Origin: an uncultured Alphaproteobacteria bacterium
GTDB taxonomy: Bacteria > Pseudomonadota > Alphaproteobacteria > Micavibrionales > Micavibrionaceae
DNA: 59,844 bases
Assembly (NCBI GenBank): GCA_937923625.1
Contig: CALDTV010000003.1
Location: forward strand, 1 to 59,844
Direction: 5' to 3'
Numbering within the stretch: position 1 is the stretch's first letter; each line of letters opens with the position of its first letter. Shown here one piece after another: positions 34,904 through 44,092 of the stretch. The notes beneath the pieces were generated by a model that did not search any database, was not told the origin of the DNA, and saw nothing but the letters and a program-made list of their open reading frames with translations. The position numbers and the translations under genes were made by a program.

Positions 34904-35640
34904 TGATCGCACCGTTGTGCTAAACTTTTCCAAGTTGGTATACGAGGATCTAGATTATAATCTTTGTAAGAATCTCGTCCTTCATGATCATGCGGCGTAA
35001 TGCGAATGTTACTACTATTAAATCTTTGTGCCCAGCTTGAATGGGCGTCTCTTTCAATGCTTGTTCGGTCACTAATATTTGCATCCCAAACATTTTTACT
35101 TGTTAAAGCAGAATGAAACACAGTCATAAGATAAGCTGCATATTCGCATGTTGTCATACTTCCAGAACGATTTAGCTTATTCTTATAATCTCTCAAAAAA
35201 TTAAATTCGGCATATTCAAATCCTTCTGGTTTGCGTCTGCATTTACTAGCATTGCGTTTAAGATTAGAGAATTTATCACTTAAATTTTTTGATGCTATTT
35301 TAAAATCAGCCTCAGATGTTGCTTCCTTAATATTTTGATTAACGCCATCAATTACGGATTTCAAACAATCAAGTACAAAACGGTAATCTTCAAAAGTATC
35401 CGAATAACCTTCTATGTATTCAAAAAAATCAACATATGGAACAACAAATGAATTACCGACAGGAAAATAAAACCCTGCTTCTTCAGGTTGAACCACAGCA
35501 AATAACTTAAATTGAAAACTTGCCTGAGGTTGCTCAGATGCACAGCGTCCCAAGATTCCAAGCGTATTCATAGCAAGCGCCAGACGGACAGCTATATCAT
35601 CGTATGGATTCGCCCAATCTATATGATCATCATAATTCAT
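34900..35640 (-). CDS. Orphan protein inserted between cobS and cobT, 246 aa
   Basis: I do not recognise this protein. It lies antisense between cobS and cobT. Its stop codon shares TTAA (34900-34903) with the cobS stop. It has no signal peptide. The N-terminal third is mixed (DHIDWANPYDDIAVRLALAM), followed by a long helical region with many Lys and Asn (about 95-150), two cysteines in KCRRKPEGFEYAEF and CEYAAYLMTVFH, and a polar C-terminus with HDHEGRDSYKDY. The DNA is visibly AT-rich compared with cobS and cobT. It looks like a recent arrival in a conserved operon. Confidence 0.7.
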   Translation of the reverse strand: MNYDDHIDWANPYDDIAVRLALAMNTLGILGRCASEQPQASFQFKLFAVVQPEEAGFYFPVGNSFVVPYVDFFEYIEGYSDTFEDYRFVLDCLKSVIDGVNQNIKEATSEADFKIASKNLSDKFSNLKRNASKCRRKPEGFEYAEFNFLRDYKNKLNRSGSMTTCEYAAYLMTVFHSALTSKNVWDANISDRTSIERDAHSSWAQRFNSSNIRITPHDHEGRDSYKDYNLDPRIPTWKSLAQRCDH

Positions 35641-35721
35641 AGATACGTATTAGCACACAAAAACGTTATGTCAATAATTTTCATGCCGTTTTAAAACCAT
35701 TTTATGCTAAACAGATAGGCC

Positions 35722-37602
35722 ATGAGCACTAAAGATAAATTAGAGAATTTTAAGGGCGCCACAGCGGCGACGTTGCGGGCAATGGCCGGTAAGCGCGAAT
35801 TTGATGTCGGCTTTTCGGCGCAGGAGCGTGTGGATCGCCCGACTAATCCGCAAGAAGACCGTACGACCCTGCCCTTATTGGATCCGGGGCCGGATCAGGA
35901 ATTGGATGAGACGAACTTAACCCTGACACGTGGCGCGGCGGATGCCAAAGCATTACGCCTGCAACACCATGAAAGTGCTATTCACCTGCAGAACGCGCCC
36001 ATGGACCTCACCGCACGCGCGGTTTTTGAAGCATTAGAACAGGCAAGATGCGAAGCCATTGGCGCAAACCAAATGGCGGGCGTGAAAGAAAACCTCAATC
36101 AAACCCTCAATGAAAAATGCGAACGGCTGGGTTATCACCGCCTACAAGAGCGCGAAGATAGCAACATCGCCGATGCTGTTCACGCCTACGCCCGCATCGC
36201 TCTAACGGGAGAAACCCCGCCCCCCAACGCAAAAAATTTGCTTGAGAAATGGTCACCATGGATTGAAGAAAAATTAGCAACAGAAAATATCGCTGACCTT
36301 AAGCCAATATTGGACGACCAAGAAGCCTTTGCCCATAAAGCCCGCGAATTTATGGCGGCAATGGGTTTGGTCACCATCAGCGATAGTAACAATAATGACC
36401 TACCAGATGAGAACGCCCCTCCTGATGATGCCCAAGCCGACGGTGAACAAGACGCCCATGTCGAGCAAACAGAAGATGAAGGATCGGAACAAGAAGACGC
36501 TGGCGCGCAATCTACAGAATCAAAAGACGAAAGCGAATCCGAGAGCGATGAAGAAGATGGCGATGCACAAGACACCAACGATTCTGAAATGGGTGGCGAA
36601 CATGAAGACGATCCATCCGCTTTAGACAATGCCCCGCCAGACATGCGCCGCCCCGATAGCCTCAATATGTTGGCGGGTGGGCGTTATAAAATTTACAGCC
36701 GTGAATTTGATGAGATTATTCCCGCCGAAGATCTTGCCGATCCTGAAGAATTAACCCGTTTGCGCCAGATGCTAGACGAGCAAGGCAAAAATTACCAAGC
36801 TATCATCAGCAAGTTGGCCAATAAGTTACAACGCAAATTAATGGCGCAGCAACAACGCAGCTGGCAATTTGATTTAGAAGAAGGCACGCTTGATGCCTCT
36901 AAACTGACACGTATTATCACAGGTGATGTTGTCCCGCGTGCTTTTAAAATGGAAAAGCAAACTGAATTTCGTGATACGGTTTTTACCTTACTCATTGATA
37001 ATTCAGGCTCAATGCGGGGGCGTCCGATTGCGATTGCCGCCATTTGCGCCGACATTTTAGCACGCACGTTGGAGCGTTGCGGCGTAAAAGTTGAAATTCT
37101 TGGCTTTACCACCCGCGCATGGAAAGGCGGCAAAGCCCGTGATCTGTGGATTGATAATGGCCGCCCCCCGCAGCCCGGCCGTTTGAATGATTTGCGCCAT
37201 ATTGTTTATAAAAATGCTCACACCCCCTTGCGCCGCGCCCGAAAGAACCTTGGCTTGATGTTAAAAGAAGGCTTGCTGAAGGAGAATATTGATGGGGAAG
37301 CCCTTGTTTGGGCACATAATCGCCTATCACGCCGACGCGAAGCGCGTAAAATTTTAATGGTGATTTCTGATGGTGCGCCTGTCGATGATTCTACTTTGTC
37401 TGTAAATCCCTCCAACATTTTAGAAACCGACCTAAACCACGTGATTGGTTGGATTGAGCATCTAAAGCAAGTTGAACTTACTGCCATTGGTATTGGTCAT
37501 GACGTCACAAGATATTACAACCGCGCCCTTACCATTTCTGATGCCGATGAACTTGCAAATGCCCTCATCAGTCGTTTAGAAAGTATTTTGCAGCTAAACT
37601 AA
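35722..37602 (+). CDS. cobT: Cobaltochelatase VWA subunit CobT
   Basis: VWA-domain partner of CobS. The N-terminal domain (about residues 1-215) includes [23 protein letters not shown] long, very acidic linker (about 225-305) with many Asp, Glu and Ser follows. The central part has [17 protein letters not shown]. The C-terminal VWA domain (about 405-620) has the MIDAS motif [13 protein letters not shown] and a second metal-contact region [16 protein letters not shown]. It is 626 aa, normal for CobT. The acidic linker explains the spurious open frames on the other strand. It is separated from cobS by 818 bp holding an orphan gene. Confidence 0.94.
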   Translation: MSTKDKLENFKGATAATLRAMAGKREFDVGFSAQERVDRPTNPQEDRTTLPLLDPGPDQELDETNLTLTRGAADAKALRLQHHESAIHLQNAPMDLTARAVFEALEQARCEAIGANQMAGVKENLNQTLNEKCERLGYHRLQEREDSNIADAVHAYARIALTGETPPPNAKNLLEKWSPWIEEKLATENIADLKPILDDQEAFAHKAREFMAAMGLVTISDSNNNDLPDENAPPDDAQADGEQDAHVEQTEDEGSEQEDAGAQSTESKDESESESDEEDGDAQDTNDSEMGGEHEDDPSALDNAPPDMRRPDSLNMLAGGRYKIYSREFDEIIPAEDLADPEELTRLRQMLDEQGKNYQAIISKLANKLQRKLMAQQQRSWQFDLEEGTLDASKLTRIITGDVVPRAFKMEKQTEFRDTVFTLLIDNSGSMRGRPIAIAAICADILARTLERCGVKVEILGFTTRAWKGGKARDLWIDNGRPPQPGRLNDLRHIVYKNAHTPLRRARKNLGLMLKEGLLKENIDGEALVWAHNRLSRRREARKILMVISDGAPVDDSTLSVNPSNILETDLNHVIGWIEHLKQVELTAIGIGHDVTRYYNRALTISDADELANALISRLESILQLN

Positions 37603-37654
37603 CATAAAATTAACTTTGATTTACATAACTATGAATATATGCTATCATGCTGGC

Positions 37655-38149
37655 ATGACTTTAAAGCCCGGCCAACATCAAATCGAATTTCAGCTTAACG
37701 CAAATTCTTTAGATCCAAATACGGATTTGAATGATGCGGTCCCTAAAATAATTGATTTAAAAGATAAGTTTAAAAATGCGCTTTTAGATAAGGACGTAAC
37801 ATCGCTCGATAACATTATCGTCGGAATGGCGCAACCAAGGCATGATAAAGCTGATCGGGGGCTTGAAGGCACTATCAGGGTTATAGCGATAATAAGTTCA
37901 AGCGATGCAAGAAGGCTAAGCGAAAGCGTTGAAGAAACTGGAATAATTCTAAGAAATACCGCAATAGCAATCAATGAAGAACTTTCAGACTTTGTTATTA
38001 AGGCTGATGGACAAACGATAACACCTAATAGCAACCTAAGCTGTGAGTGGTTTGACACACGCTTCTTCTTTGGAGGGGTTGAACCACTTTCCGATCAAAG
38101 TGTTATACGTTCAATTCACTCTGTTGGTTTGTCTCTGGAAAAAAAGTAA
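37655..38149 (+). CDS. Hypothetical protein, 164 aa
   Basis: I do not recognise this protein. It follows cobT by about 50 bp in the same direction. I take ATG at 37655 (MTLKPGQHQIEFQLN); other starts at 37616 (TTG) and 37631 have no better ribosome site. It has no signal peptide. The middle shows alternating hydrophobic strands (GTIRVIAIISSSDARRLSE, GIILRNTAIAINEELSDFV), and the end ESCEWFDTRFFFGGVEPL-like reads NLSCEWFDTRFFFGG. A mixed alpha/beta fold is likely. It may be another orphan added at the end of the cob genes. Confidence 0.6.
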   Translation: MTLKPGQHQIEFQLNANSLDPNTDLNDAVPKIIDLKDKFKNALLDKDVTSLDNIIVGMAQPRHDKADRGLEGTIRVIAIISSSDARRLSESVEETGIILRNTAIAINEELSDFVIKADGQTITPNSNLSCEWFDTRFFFGGVEPLSDQSVIRSIHSVGLSLEKK

Positions 38150-38172
38150 TCTTTACAGCAAAAAGTAAACAA

Positions 38173-38805
38173 CTACTCACCACTCACGCGTGCTATCTGG
38201 CGCGTATCTGGATCAACCGCGATTTGGATGGGATTGTTATTTGCCGCAGGAGATTTGGAAGCTAGTTTTTTATAGTTAGGCTTAGATGGCACAATATATT
38301 TTGGCTTTTTATGATTCATAGAAGATGCATGAATAGGCTTTTGGAATAACGCATCATTCTTTATATTTGCCAGGGCTCCACCTGGCGTATTGCCAGAAAC
38401 AGACATTTGCACCATAGCATCCATCATGGATTTGAAAGAACTTTCAAAGCTAGAGAACATATCCCGAATAAGGGCGCTTTGTGCTTCCAATATTTGGGTG
38501 TGCTGGTTCTGCTGCGTTTCTTGTTGTTTTTCTTGTGCGGCTTGCTGAACCTGAAGCTGTTGCTGTTGCACAGCCATTACTTCATATAACGGGTTAAAAT
38601 AATCTTCAAAAGAGCGACGATTATATGTTGGCGCATGTGTTTGCGGCGTCCCCGCGGAGAAAGTTGGCACATAAGGTGCAAATCTATAGGTGGAGGCTAC
38701 CGCACCAAAACCCACGACCATCCTTTTGGGATCGGCATAGCGAGAGAATTCGCGTCCTAAGTCGGCATCCAGATACTGGAGCCGCTCCAAAATTCCTTTA
38801 CTCAT
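38173..38805 (-). CDS. Hypothetical glutamine-rich coiled-coil protein, 210 aa
   Basis: Unknown function. The first 75 residues (MSKGILERLQYLDADLGREF, then a Pro/Ala/Tyr stretch) are followed by a glutamine-rich helix (about residues 78-108, with repeated Q and E) that probably forms a coiled coil. A helical stretch with SSFESSFKSMMDAMVQMS follows, and then a basic disordered tail (HKKPKYIVPSKPNYKKLASK). There is no signal peptide or membrane segment. It is convergent with the 37655 gene. Such composition suggests a scaffold or DNA/RNA-associated protein, but nothing specific can be claimed. Confidence 0.65.
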   Translation of the reverse strand: MSKGILERLQYLDADLGREFSRYADPKRMVVGFGAVASTYRFAPYVPTFSAGTPQTHAPTYNRRSFEDYFNPLYEVMAVQQQQLQVQQAAQEKQQETQQNQHTQILEAQSALIRDMFSSFESSFKSMMDAMVQMSVSGNTPGGALANIKNDALFQKPIHASSMNHKKPKYIVPSKPNYKKLASKSPAANNNPIQIAVDPDTRQIARVSGE

Positions 38806-38899
38806 GGCACACCCAAACTTTTTTTTAAGTTAAGTTTTTCTATTATTAAAAAAAAGCTATCATCAAATTTTAAAGTTTGAAACATCCTTTTTAAGGATT

Positions 38900-38916
38900 T
38901 GTTAACATTATTAACA
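38900..38916. promoter_or_regulatory. Inverted repeat TGTTAA-N5-TTAACA upstream of hisS
   Basis: Perfect 6-5-6 inverted repeat in the 234-bp divergent gap between the Q-rich gene and hisS. Candidate operator; the sequence is AT-rich, so chance is possible. Confidence 0.35.
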
Positions 38917-39039
38917 GAAACGCAAAAAACGAAAAAATATTTCAATTTTATGTTTTTAAAGAAACAAAAAACGCCAATGGACAGGTCGAGCTTATTAAAT
39001 TAAAACAGGCTAATACAAGACATATAATGAGTAAATAAA

Positions 39040-40425
39040 ATGGCTGAAAAGCAGAAGATATACAAACCTAAACCCATAAGCGGCTTCCCCGAATGGCTGC
39101 CAGAGGAACGACTAGTTGAACAACGCTGGTATGACCATATTCGCCGCGTATTTGAATCCTATGGTTTTTGCTCCATTGAGACCCCTAGCGTCGAGGAAAT
39201 CGACGTGCTTCTTGCCAAAGGTGAAGTAGATAAAGAAATCTACGTCTTAGAGCGCCTGCACAAAGATGAGGACAGCGACAAAGAATCACGCCTAGCGCTC
39301 CATTTTGACCAGACTGTTCCTTTTGCCCGTTACACAGCACAACATTTTAATGATCTTGTGTTCCCCTTCAAACGTTACCAAATGCAACGTGTCTGGCGCG
39401 GAGAGCGCCCTCAAATGGGCCGTATGCGTGAATTCACCCAATGTGATATTGACGTTATTAATGTTGATAACCTTCCTTTGTCTTTCGACGCCGAAATCCC
39501 CGCCGTTATATATGAGGTGCTGGATGGCCTTAATATTGGTCGTGTGCAGTTGCGTATTAGTAATCGGAAAATTTTGATTGGCTTGCTCGAAATTATGGGC
39601 ATTAATGACGCTGTTCCCGTGACGCGTATTATTGATAAAATTGAGAAAATGCCGCGTGAAGAAATTACTTTTTTATTAAAAGAAGAATTAACAGTTGGTA
39701 CGCAACTAACTTCAGAAAATACGGCAAAAGCTGTTGAAACCATATTAGACCTAGCCGCAATTAAAGCATCCCCTTCTGATTTTTCTGGATTGCTTCGCGA
39801 TTTCATCGCTCGCAATGACGTCATTGCGAGGAGCGACAGCGACGCGGCAATCCAAAGATTTAACGAAGGAATAGAAGAGCTAACTTTTGTCATGGACAAC
39901 CTCTCCCACCTTCCTGAAGGAGCAGCAGTGGCTGACCTCTCCATCGTCCGTGGTCTCGATTATTATACGGGCACAGTTTACGAGACACAGCTTTTAGATG
40001 TGCCAGAATTTACAGGCTCTGTTTGTTCTGGTGGGCGGTACGATGATTTAGCCAGTCAATATATTAATAAGAAACTGCCGGGTGTTGGAATCTCTATTGG
40101 TTTTAGCCGTTTGTTTGATGTTATCCGTCAATCACGCCCTGATTTAATGAAAATTGGTGCAAAATCCCCAACAGATATTTTGATGTATACGGAGGATAAA
40201 GAGTTATCACAGACCGTGAATAAGACAGCACAAATTTTGCGTAAACGTGGCTTTAACATAGAGACTTATCATACTGTTAAAAAATGGGAAAAACACTTTA
40301 AATACGCCACGAACAAACAAATTCCATTTATCTGGTACGTTAAAGGTGAAGACAATCACGAAGTGAAAACCATGCAAAGTGGTGACCAAGTCGCCACAAA
40401 TCCAGACACATGGGAGAAAGCATGA
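39040..40425 (+). CDS. hisS: Histidyl-tRNA synthetase with an in-frame repeat insertion
   Basis: Class II synthetase charging tRNA-His. Motif 1 region KPISGFPEWLPEERLVEQ, motif 2 FKRYQMQRVWRGERPQMGRM, the histidine A loop VRGLDYYTGTVYET and motif 3 GVGISIGFSRLFDVI are all present, and the C-terminal anticodon domain begins near TDILMYTEDKELSQT. The protein is 461 aa. At about residues 249-272 it carries the translation of a palindromic repeat (IARNDVIARSDSDAAIQ), exactly 23 codons long, in the domain inserted between motifs 2 and 3. The frame is kept, so the enzyme is probably active. The stop overlaps the next gene's start (ATGA). Confidence 0.95.
   Translation: MAEKQKIYKPKPISGFPEWLPEERLVEQRWYDHIRRVFESYGFCSIETPSVEEIDVLLAKGEVDKEIYVLERLHKDEDSDKESRLALHFDQTVPFARYTAQHFNDLVFPFKRYQMQRVWRGERPQMGRMREFTQCDIDVINVDNLPLSFDAEIPAVIYEVLDGLNIGRVQLRISNRKILIGLLEIMGINDAVPVTRIIDKIEKMPREEITFLLKEELTVGTQLTSENTAKAVETILDLAAIKASPSDFSGLLRDFIARNDVIARSDSDAAIQRFNEGIEELTFVMDNLSHLPEGAAVADLSIVRGLDYYTGTVYETQLLDVPEFTGSVCSGGRYDDLASQYINKKLPGVGISIGFSRLFDVIRQSRPDLMKIGAKSPTDILMYTEDKELSQTVNKTAQILRKRGFNIETYHTVKKWEKHFKYATNKQIPFIWYVKGEDNHEVKTMQSGDQVATNPDTWEKA
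39786..39854. repeat. Palindromic repeat inside hisS, in frame
   Basis: 69 bp. Left half TGGATTGCTTCGC...CGCAATGA, right half TCATTGCGAGGAGCG...GGCAATCCA. The two halves meet at CAATGA-CG-TCATTG, the reverse order of the intergenic copies, where the halves meet at GCAATCC/GGATTGC. Its length is a multiple of three and it has no stop in the hisS frame. Confidence 0.85.
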
Positions 40426-41084
40426 TGAAAAACTTATTACGTCATTGCGAAGGAGCGACAGCGACTGCGGCAATCCAGAGATATAGAAACATTATGGATT
40501 GCTTTTTCATTACATTCCTTACAATGACCTTGCTATTCGTTCCTTTCGCCAATGCACAAGATAATCAGCTAAACGAAATCATTGCCAATACCGCCTTGCC
40601 AGAAAATGCGGAGCGATACGCCCCAACGCATTGTGATTTTGATCTTGTTTTCCCAACATCCGCCACAACAACAAAAAGATGTGTTCAAACGGTTAAAAGT
40701 GGAGCAGAAAAATGTTTTAATCTGCGAAGTTACAGCCGTATTTTTGATAATAATTCTGCCTTAGATATCAAGGTGACTTGCGTGCCCTCTTCTATGCAAA
40801 AATTTGATCGATACAACGAACCTGTTATGCGTACCATATTGAAAGCTATGGGCACCAAGGCCAATGTCGATAACCAAACCATAAATGTTAAGAATGATAC
40901 AGATTATCGCCAAGGCGTTTTACAAGGCGCTAAACGCAGTGCCGATTCAGAGAGAATATACGAAGCACAGCTCTGGATTGGTCAAAACTCTGTCCTAACT
41001 GTTGAAGGAACTATGTCAGGCACACAAAACGATCAAGCCGACCAAACATTCGAATCCATCATGTCGAGTATTAAAAGGCGCTAA
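40422..41084 (+). CDS. Exported hypothetical protein with a repeat-derived signal peptide
   Basis: Secreted protein of unknown function, 220 aa. The start ATG at 40422 overlaps the hisS stop (ATGA) behind GGGAGA, so it is translated with hisS. Its N-terminus reads MMKNLLRHCEGATATAAIQ then a hydrophobic core CFFITFLTMTLLFVPF with signal cleavage near ANA-QDN. Residues about 7-36 are encoded by a full copy of the palindromic repeat, including part of the hydrophobic core. A shorter start at the ATG at 40494, itself inside the repeat, would give a normal short signal. The mature part has four cysteines (HCDFDLVF, RCVQTVKSGAEKCF, VTCVPSS) that could pair in the periplasm. Confidence 0.7.
   Translation: MMKNLLRHCEGATATAAIQRYRNIMDCFFITFLTMTLLFVPFANAQDNQLNEIIANTALPENAERYAPTHCDFDLVFPTSATTTKRCVQTVKSGAEKCFNLRSYSRIFDNNSALDIKVTCVPSSMQKFDRYNEPVMRTILKAMGTKANVDNQTINVKNDTDYRQGVLQGAKRSADSERIYEAQLWIGQNSVLTVEGTMSGTQNDQADQTFESIMSSIKRR
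40442..40527. repeat. Palindromic repeat at the N-terminus of the 40422 gene
   Basis: 86 bp. Left arm TCATTGCGAAGGAGCGACAG...GCAATCCAGA, 14-bp middle, right arm TGGATTGCTTTTTCATTAC...ACAATGA. The right arm is the more diverged and encodes hydrophobic residues. Same family as 55247, whose left arm is nearly identical. Confidence 0.8.
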
Positions 41085-41087
41085 ATA

Positions 41088-41498
41088 TTATCCCTGACTC
41101 AGCGCGCCTATTCGCTCCACCATTGCGAAAAAACCGTTGCGGCGGTTGGGGGATAGATGTTGATCCAGTCCTATTTCTTTGAAAGCCGCCTCAATATTTA
41201 CTTTAGCAATCTCATCCGCCGTTTTACATTGGTAGGCACTTAACAAAACTGCGATTAACCCTTTAACTATATGCGCGTCGCTATCGGCAGTGAAAAAATA
41301 TTGCCCTGTCTCTGCTTTTATTTCACATATCATCCATACTTGCGAGGTGCACCCCTTAACAAGGGTTCTTTCATCTTTCAAAGAATCATCCATCTGCGGT
41401 AACGCTTTTCCTAGATCTATCAAATACTTGTAACGATCTTCCCAATCATCAAATAAAGCAAAGTTTTCAATTATTTCTTCTAAATTTGGCTGTGTCAT
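41088..41498 (-). CDS. sufE: Cysteine desulfuration protein SufE
   Basis: Accepts persulfide sulfur from the cysteine desulfurase SufS and passes it to the iron-sulfur scaffold. The active cysteine is Cys50 in LVKGCTSQVWMI. Other marks are DWEDRYKYLIDLGKALPQM and GLIAVLLSAYQCKT, with the C-terminal LDQHLSPNRRNGFFAMVERI. At 136 aa it is normal for the family. It stands alone, convergent with the 40422 gene and divergent from clpX; no other suf gene is in this window. Confidence 0.95.
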   Translation of the reverse strand: MTQPNLEEIIENFALFDDWEDRYKYLIDLGKALPQMDDSLKDERTLVKGCTSQVWMICEIKAETGQYFFTADSDAHIVKGLIAVLLSAYQCKTADEIAKVNIEAAFKEIGLDQHLSPNRRNGFFAMVERIGALSQG

Positions 41499-41683
41499 GG
41501 CTTTTTAAGGTATTTTGTAAATTAAGGACTTCTTCATAGTCTTAATATATTGATAGTTAAAGTGAAATGTTTTTCACTTTTAAATAAATCGGCTCTTGCA
41601 CGGGGCACTATGGGTAGTTACCTTTAAAGGGTTGATTCATAATCAATTTGTAATAATACCGAGAAATTCAAAAGGCAAAACAA

Positions 41684-43054
41684 ATGGGCAAATCATCTGA
41701 TAACGGCGGCGATGACAATAATGGAGACGACGGCGACAGCAAGAACACTCTATATTGTTCCTTTTGCGGTAAAAGCCAACACGAAGTCCGTAAGTTAATT
41801 GCAGGGCCAAATGTTTTTGTCTGTAACGAATGTGTCGAGCTCTGCATGGACATTATTCGTGAAGAAGATAAATCGCAACTTGTTCGTGGCGAAGAAGAAG
41901 GCGTCCCTTCCCCGAGTGAGATTAACGGTTATCTTGATGACTATGTTATTGGACAGGCACAAGCCAAACGTATTTTATCTGTAGCCGTTCACAACCATTA
42001 TAAACGCCTTGAGCATGGCGCAAAAGATGGTGAACTTGAATTACAAAAATCGAATATTTTGATCTTGGGGCCTACGGGGTGTGGTAAAACTCTTCTTGCC
42101 CAGACACTTGCACGGGTCATTGATGTGCCCTTCACCATGGCGGATGCCACGACCCTTACCGAAGCAGGTTATGTTGGTGAAGATGTCGAAAATATTGTGC
42201 TTAAGCTTCTACAAGCTTCTGATTACAACGTTGAACGTGCCCAGCGCGGAATCGTCTATATTGATGAAATTGATAAGATCAGCCGTAAAGGTGACAACCC
42301 CTCTATCACCCGTGACGTATCAGGTGAAGGCGTGCAACAAGCGCTCTTGAAATTGATGGAAGGAACGGTTGCTTCTGTGCCGCCACAAGGCGGGCGTAAA
42401 CACCCTCAGCAAGAATTCTTACAAGTGGATACGGCTAATATCCTCTTTATTTGTGGTGGTGCGTTTGCGGGAATTGAAAAAATCTTGGCAAATAAAGACC
42501 GTGGTCAGACTCTTGGTTTTGGGGCAGATGTAAAACCACCTGAAGAAGGTGACGCAGGTACATTGCTCAAAAAATTAGAACCTGAAGATTTGGTCAAATA
42601 TGGTCTTATTCCAGAATTTATTGGTCGTTTACCGCTTATTGCGACTCTAGAAAATCTTGATGAAGATGCACTTATCACCATTTTAACAGAGCCAAAGAAC
42701 GCGCTTATTAAGCAATATAAGAAGCTCTTTGAAATGGAAGGGGCGGATTTAGAATTTACTAAAGACGCGCTGAAAGCCGTTGCCGCTGCTGCCATTAAAC
42801 GTAAAACAGGCGCACGTGGATTACGCTCTATCTTGGAAGTTATGTTGCTAGATACAATGTACGACTTACCTGATAAAGAAGGCGTTGAAAAAGTTGTTAT
42901 CAATAAAGACGTTGTTGAAGGCAATGCAGAGCCAGAATTTATTTTTGCTGAAAAGAAGAAAAAAGCGGCAAAGAAAAGCGCCGCCAAAAAAGATGATGAT
43001 ACAAAAGATGACGATGAAAAGTTAGAGTCTAAAAAAGAAATTAAATCTAAATAA
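41684..43054 (+). CDS. clpX: ClpX ATPase subunit of ClpXP protease
   Basis: AAA+ unfoldase feeding ClpP. It has the N-terminal zinc-binding domain ([28 protein letters not shown]), then [25 protein letters not shown], Walker [19 protein letters not shown], the pore-loop [16 protein letters not shown], Walker [13 protein letters not shown] and [20 protein letters not shown]. The C-terminus carries an unusual Lys/Ala/Asp/Glu-rich tail of about 40 residues. It is 456 aa. clpX is normally between clpP and lon. Here it is about 9 kb away from lon on the opposite strand. Confidence 0.97.
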   Translation: MGKSSDNGGDDNNGDDGDSKNTLYCSFCGKSQHEVRKLIAGPNVFVCNECVELCMDIIREEDKSQLVRGEEEGVPSPSEINGYLDDYVIGQAQAKRILSVAVHNHYKRLEHGAKDGELELQKSNILILGPTGCGKTLLAQTLARVIDVPFTMADATTLTEAGYVGEDVENIVLKLLQASDYNVERAQRGIVYIDEIDKISRKGDNPSITRDVSGEGVQQALLKLMEGTVASVPPQGGRKHPQQEFLQVDTANILFICGGAFAGIEKILANKDRGQTLGFGADVKPPEEGDAGTLLKKLEPEDLVKYGLIPEFIGRLPLIATLENLDEDALITILTEPKNALIKQYKKLFEMEGADLEFTKDALKAVAAAAIKRKTGARGLRSILEVMLLDTMYDLPDKEGVEKVVINKDVVEGNAEPEFIFAEKKKKAAKKSAAKKDDDTKDDDEKLESKKEIKSK

Positions 43055-43122
43055 AAAATAAGTAATTCATTAACCTTCCTAAGCTAAGCTTAAAAAAGAT
43101 TTATTTTAAAAGGAGTTACCTG

Positions 43123-44085
43123 ATGTCTCAAGCAGTCAAAATTCAACCAGAACCAAATAAAAAATATCGCCTTATTACCCGTTCAGATATGGACGGTTTG
43201 GTCTGTGCGGTTTTACTAAAAGAAAAAGGCTTCGTTGATGAGATTACTTTTGCCCACCCTAAAGACATGCAAGACGGCATTGTTGAAGTAACGGCAGATG
43301 ACATCACAACCAACCTTCCCTATGTCGAAGGCGTGTTTATGGCGTTCGATCACCATTCTAGTGAACTAGATCGTGTTGATAGCAGTGTTGAGAACCACAT
43401 AATAGATGCCGATGCAAAAAGTGCGGCACGTGTTGTTTATGATTATTTTGGCGGCGCAGAAGCTTTTCCAAATGTTTCTGAAGAAATGATGCTGGCAGTG
43501 GACAAAGCAGATTCTGCAGGCTTCACTAAAGAAGACATTATGGATGCACAAGGCTGGGAGCTATTAAGCTTCATCATGGATGCCAGAACAGGCTTAGGGC
43601 GTTTTCGTGATTTTAATATCTCTAACTATCAACTCATGATGAAGTTGATTGATGAATGTCGCGAAAAGCAAGACATTGCAGAAATTCTTGAAATGCCCGA
43701 CGTAAAAGAACGTGTCGAGCTTTATAATTCCCATACATCAAAAGCCCGTGAACAGATCGAACGCTGTTCCCGCGTGAATAAAAATGTTGTGACCATTGAT
43801 CTTCGTAAAGAAGACACGATATGGGCCGCCAATCGTTTTCTTATTTACGCCCTCTTCCCACAATGCTCCGTTTCGATTCATGTGATGTGGGGTAAAAATA
43901 AACAGAACACTGTTTTGGCGTGCGGTAAATCCATCTTGAACAAAACAAGTAAAACCCAAATTGGTAAATTAATGCTTGAAAAAGATGGAGGCGGCCACGA
44001 TGCCGCAGGAACATGTCAGGTTAGCAATCTGAAAGCCGATGAAATCTTAGATGAGATCGTTGAAAAGATTATCGAAACTAGCTAA
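43123..44085 (+). CDS. DHH-family phosphoesterase (exopolyphosphatase-like)
   Basis: Metal-dependent phosphoesterase of the DHH superfamily. Motif I is LITRSDMDGLVCAVLL (Asp22, Asp24), motif III FDHHSSE (Asp76-His77-His78), and the aspartate of ADKADSAG-like reads AVDKADSAGFT. The C-terminal DHHA1 motif is GGGHDAAGTCQV. At 320 aa it matches proteins annotated as exopolyphosphatase in Alphaproteobacteria, but nanoRNase/pAp phosphatase activity is equally possible from motifs alone. A strong AAAGGAG ribosome site precedes the ATG. It follows clpX by 68 bp. Confidence 0.88.
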   Translation: MSQAVKIQPEPNKKYRLITRSDMDGLVCAVLLKEKGFVDEITFAHPKDMQDGIVEVTADDITTNLPYVEGVFMAFDHHSSELDRVDSSVENHIIDADAKSAARVVYDYFGGAEAFPNVSEEMMLAVDKADSAGFTKEDIMDAQGWELLSFIMDARTGLGRFRDFNISNYQLMMKLIDECREKQDIAEILEMPDVKERVELYNSHTSKAREQIERCSRVNKNVVTIDLRKEDTIWAANRFLIYALFPQCSVSIHVMWGKNKQNTVLACGKSILNKTSKTQIGKLMLEKDGGGHDAAGTCQVSNLKADEILDEIVEKIIETS

Positions 44086-44092
44086 AGTGGCT

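Noticed and set aside
36186-36665. Open frame of 159 aa on the minus strand opposite cobT
   Set aside because: Ser/Cys/Ala-rich mirror of the acidic linker codons of CobT; no ribosome site and no protein-like pattern.
42505-42987. Open frame of 160 aa on the minus strand inside clpX
   Set aside because: Antisense shadow of a clear clpX; low-complexity Ser/Phe pattern from the Lys-rich tail.
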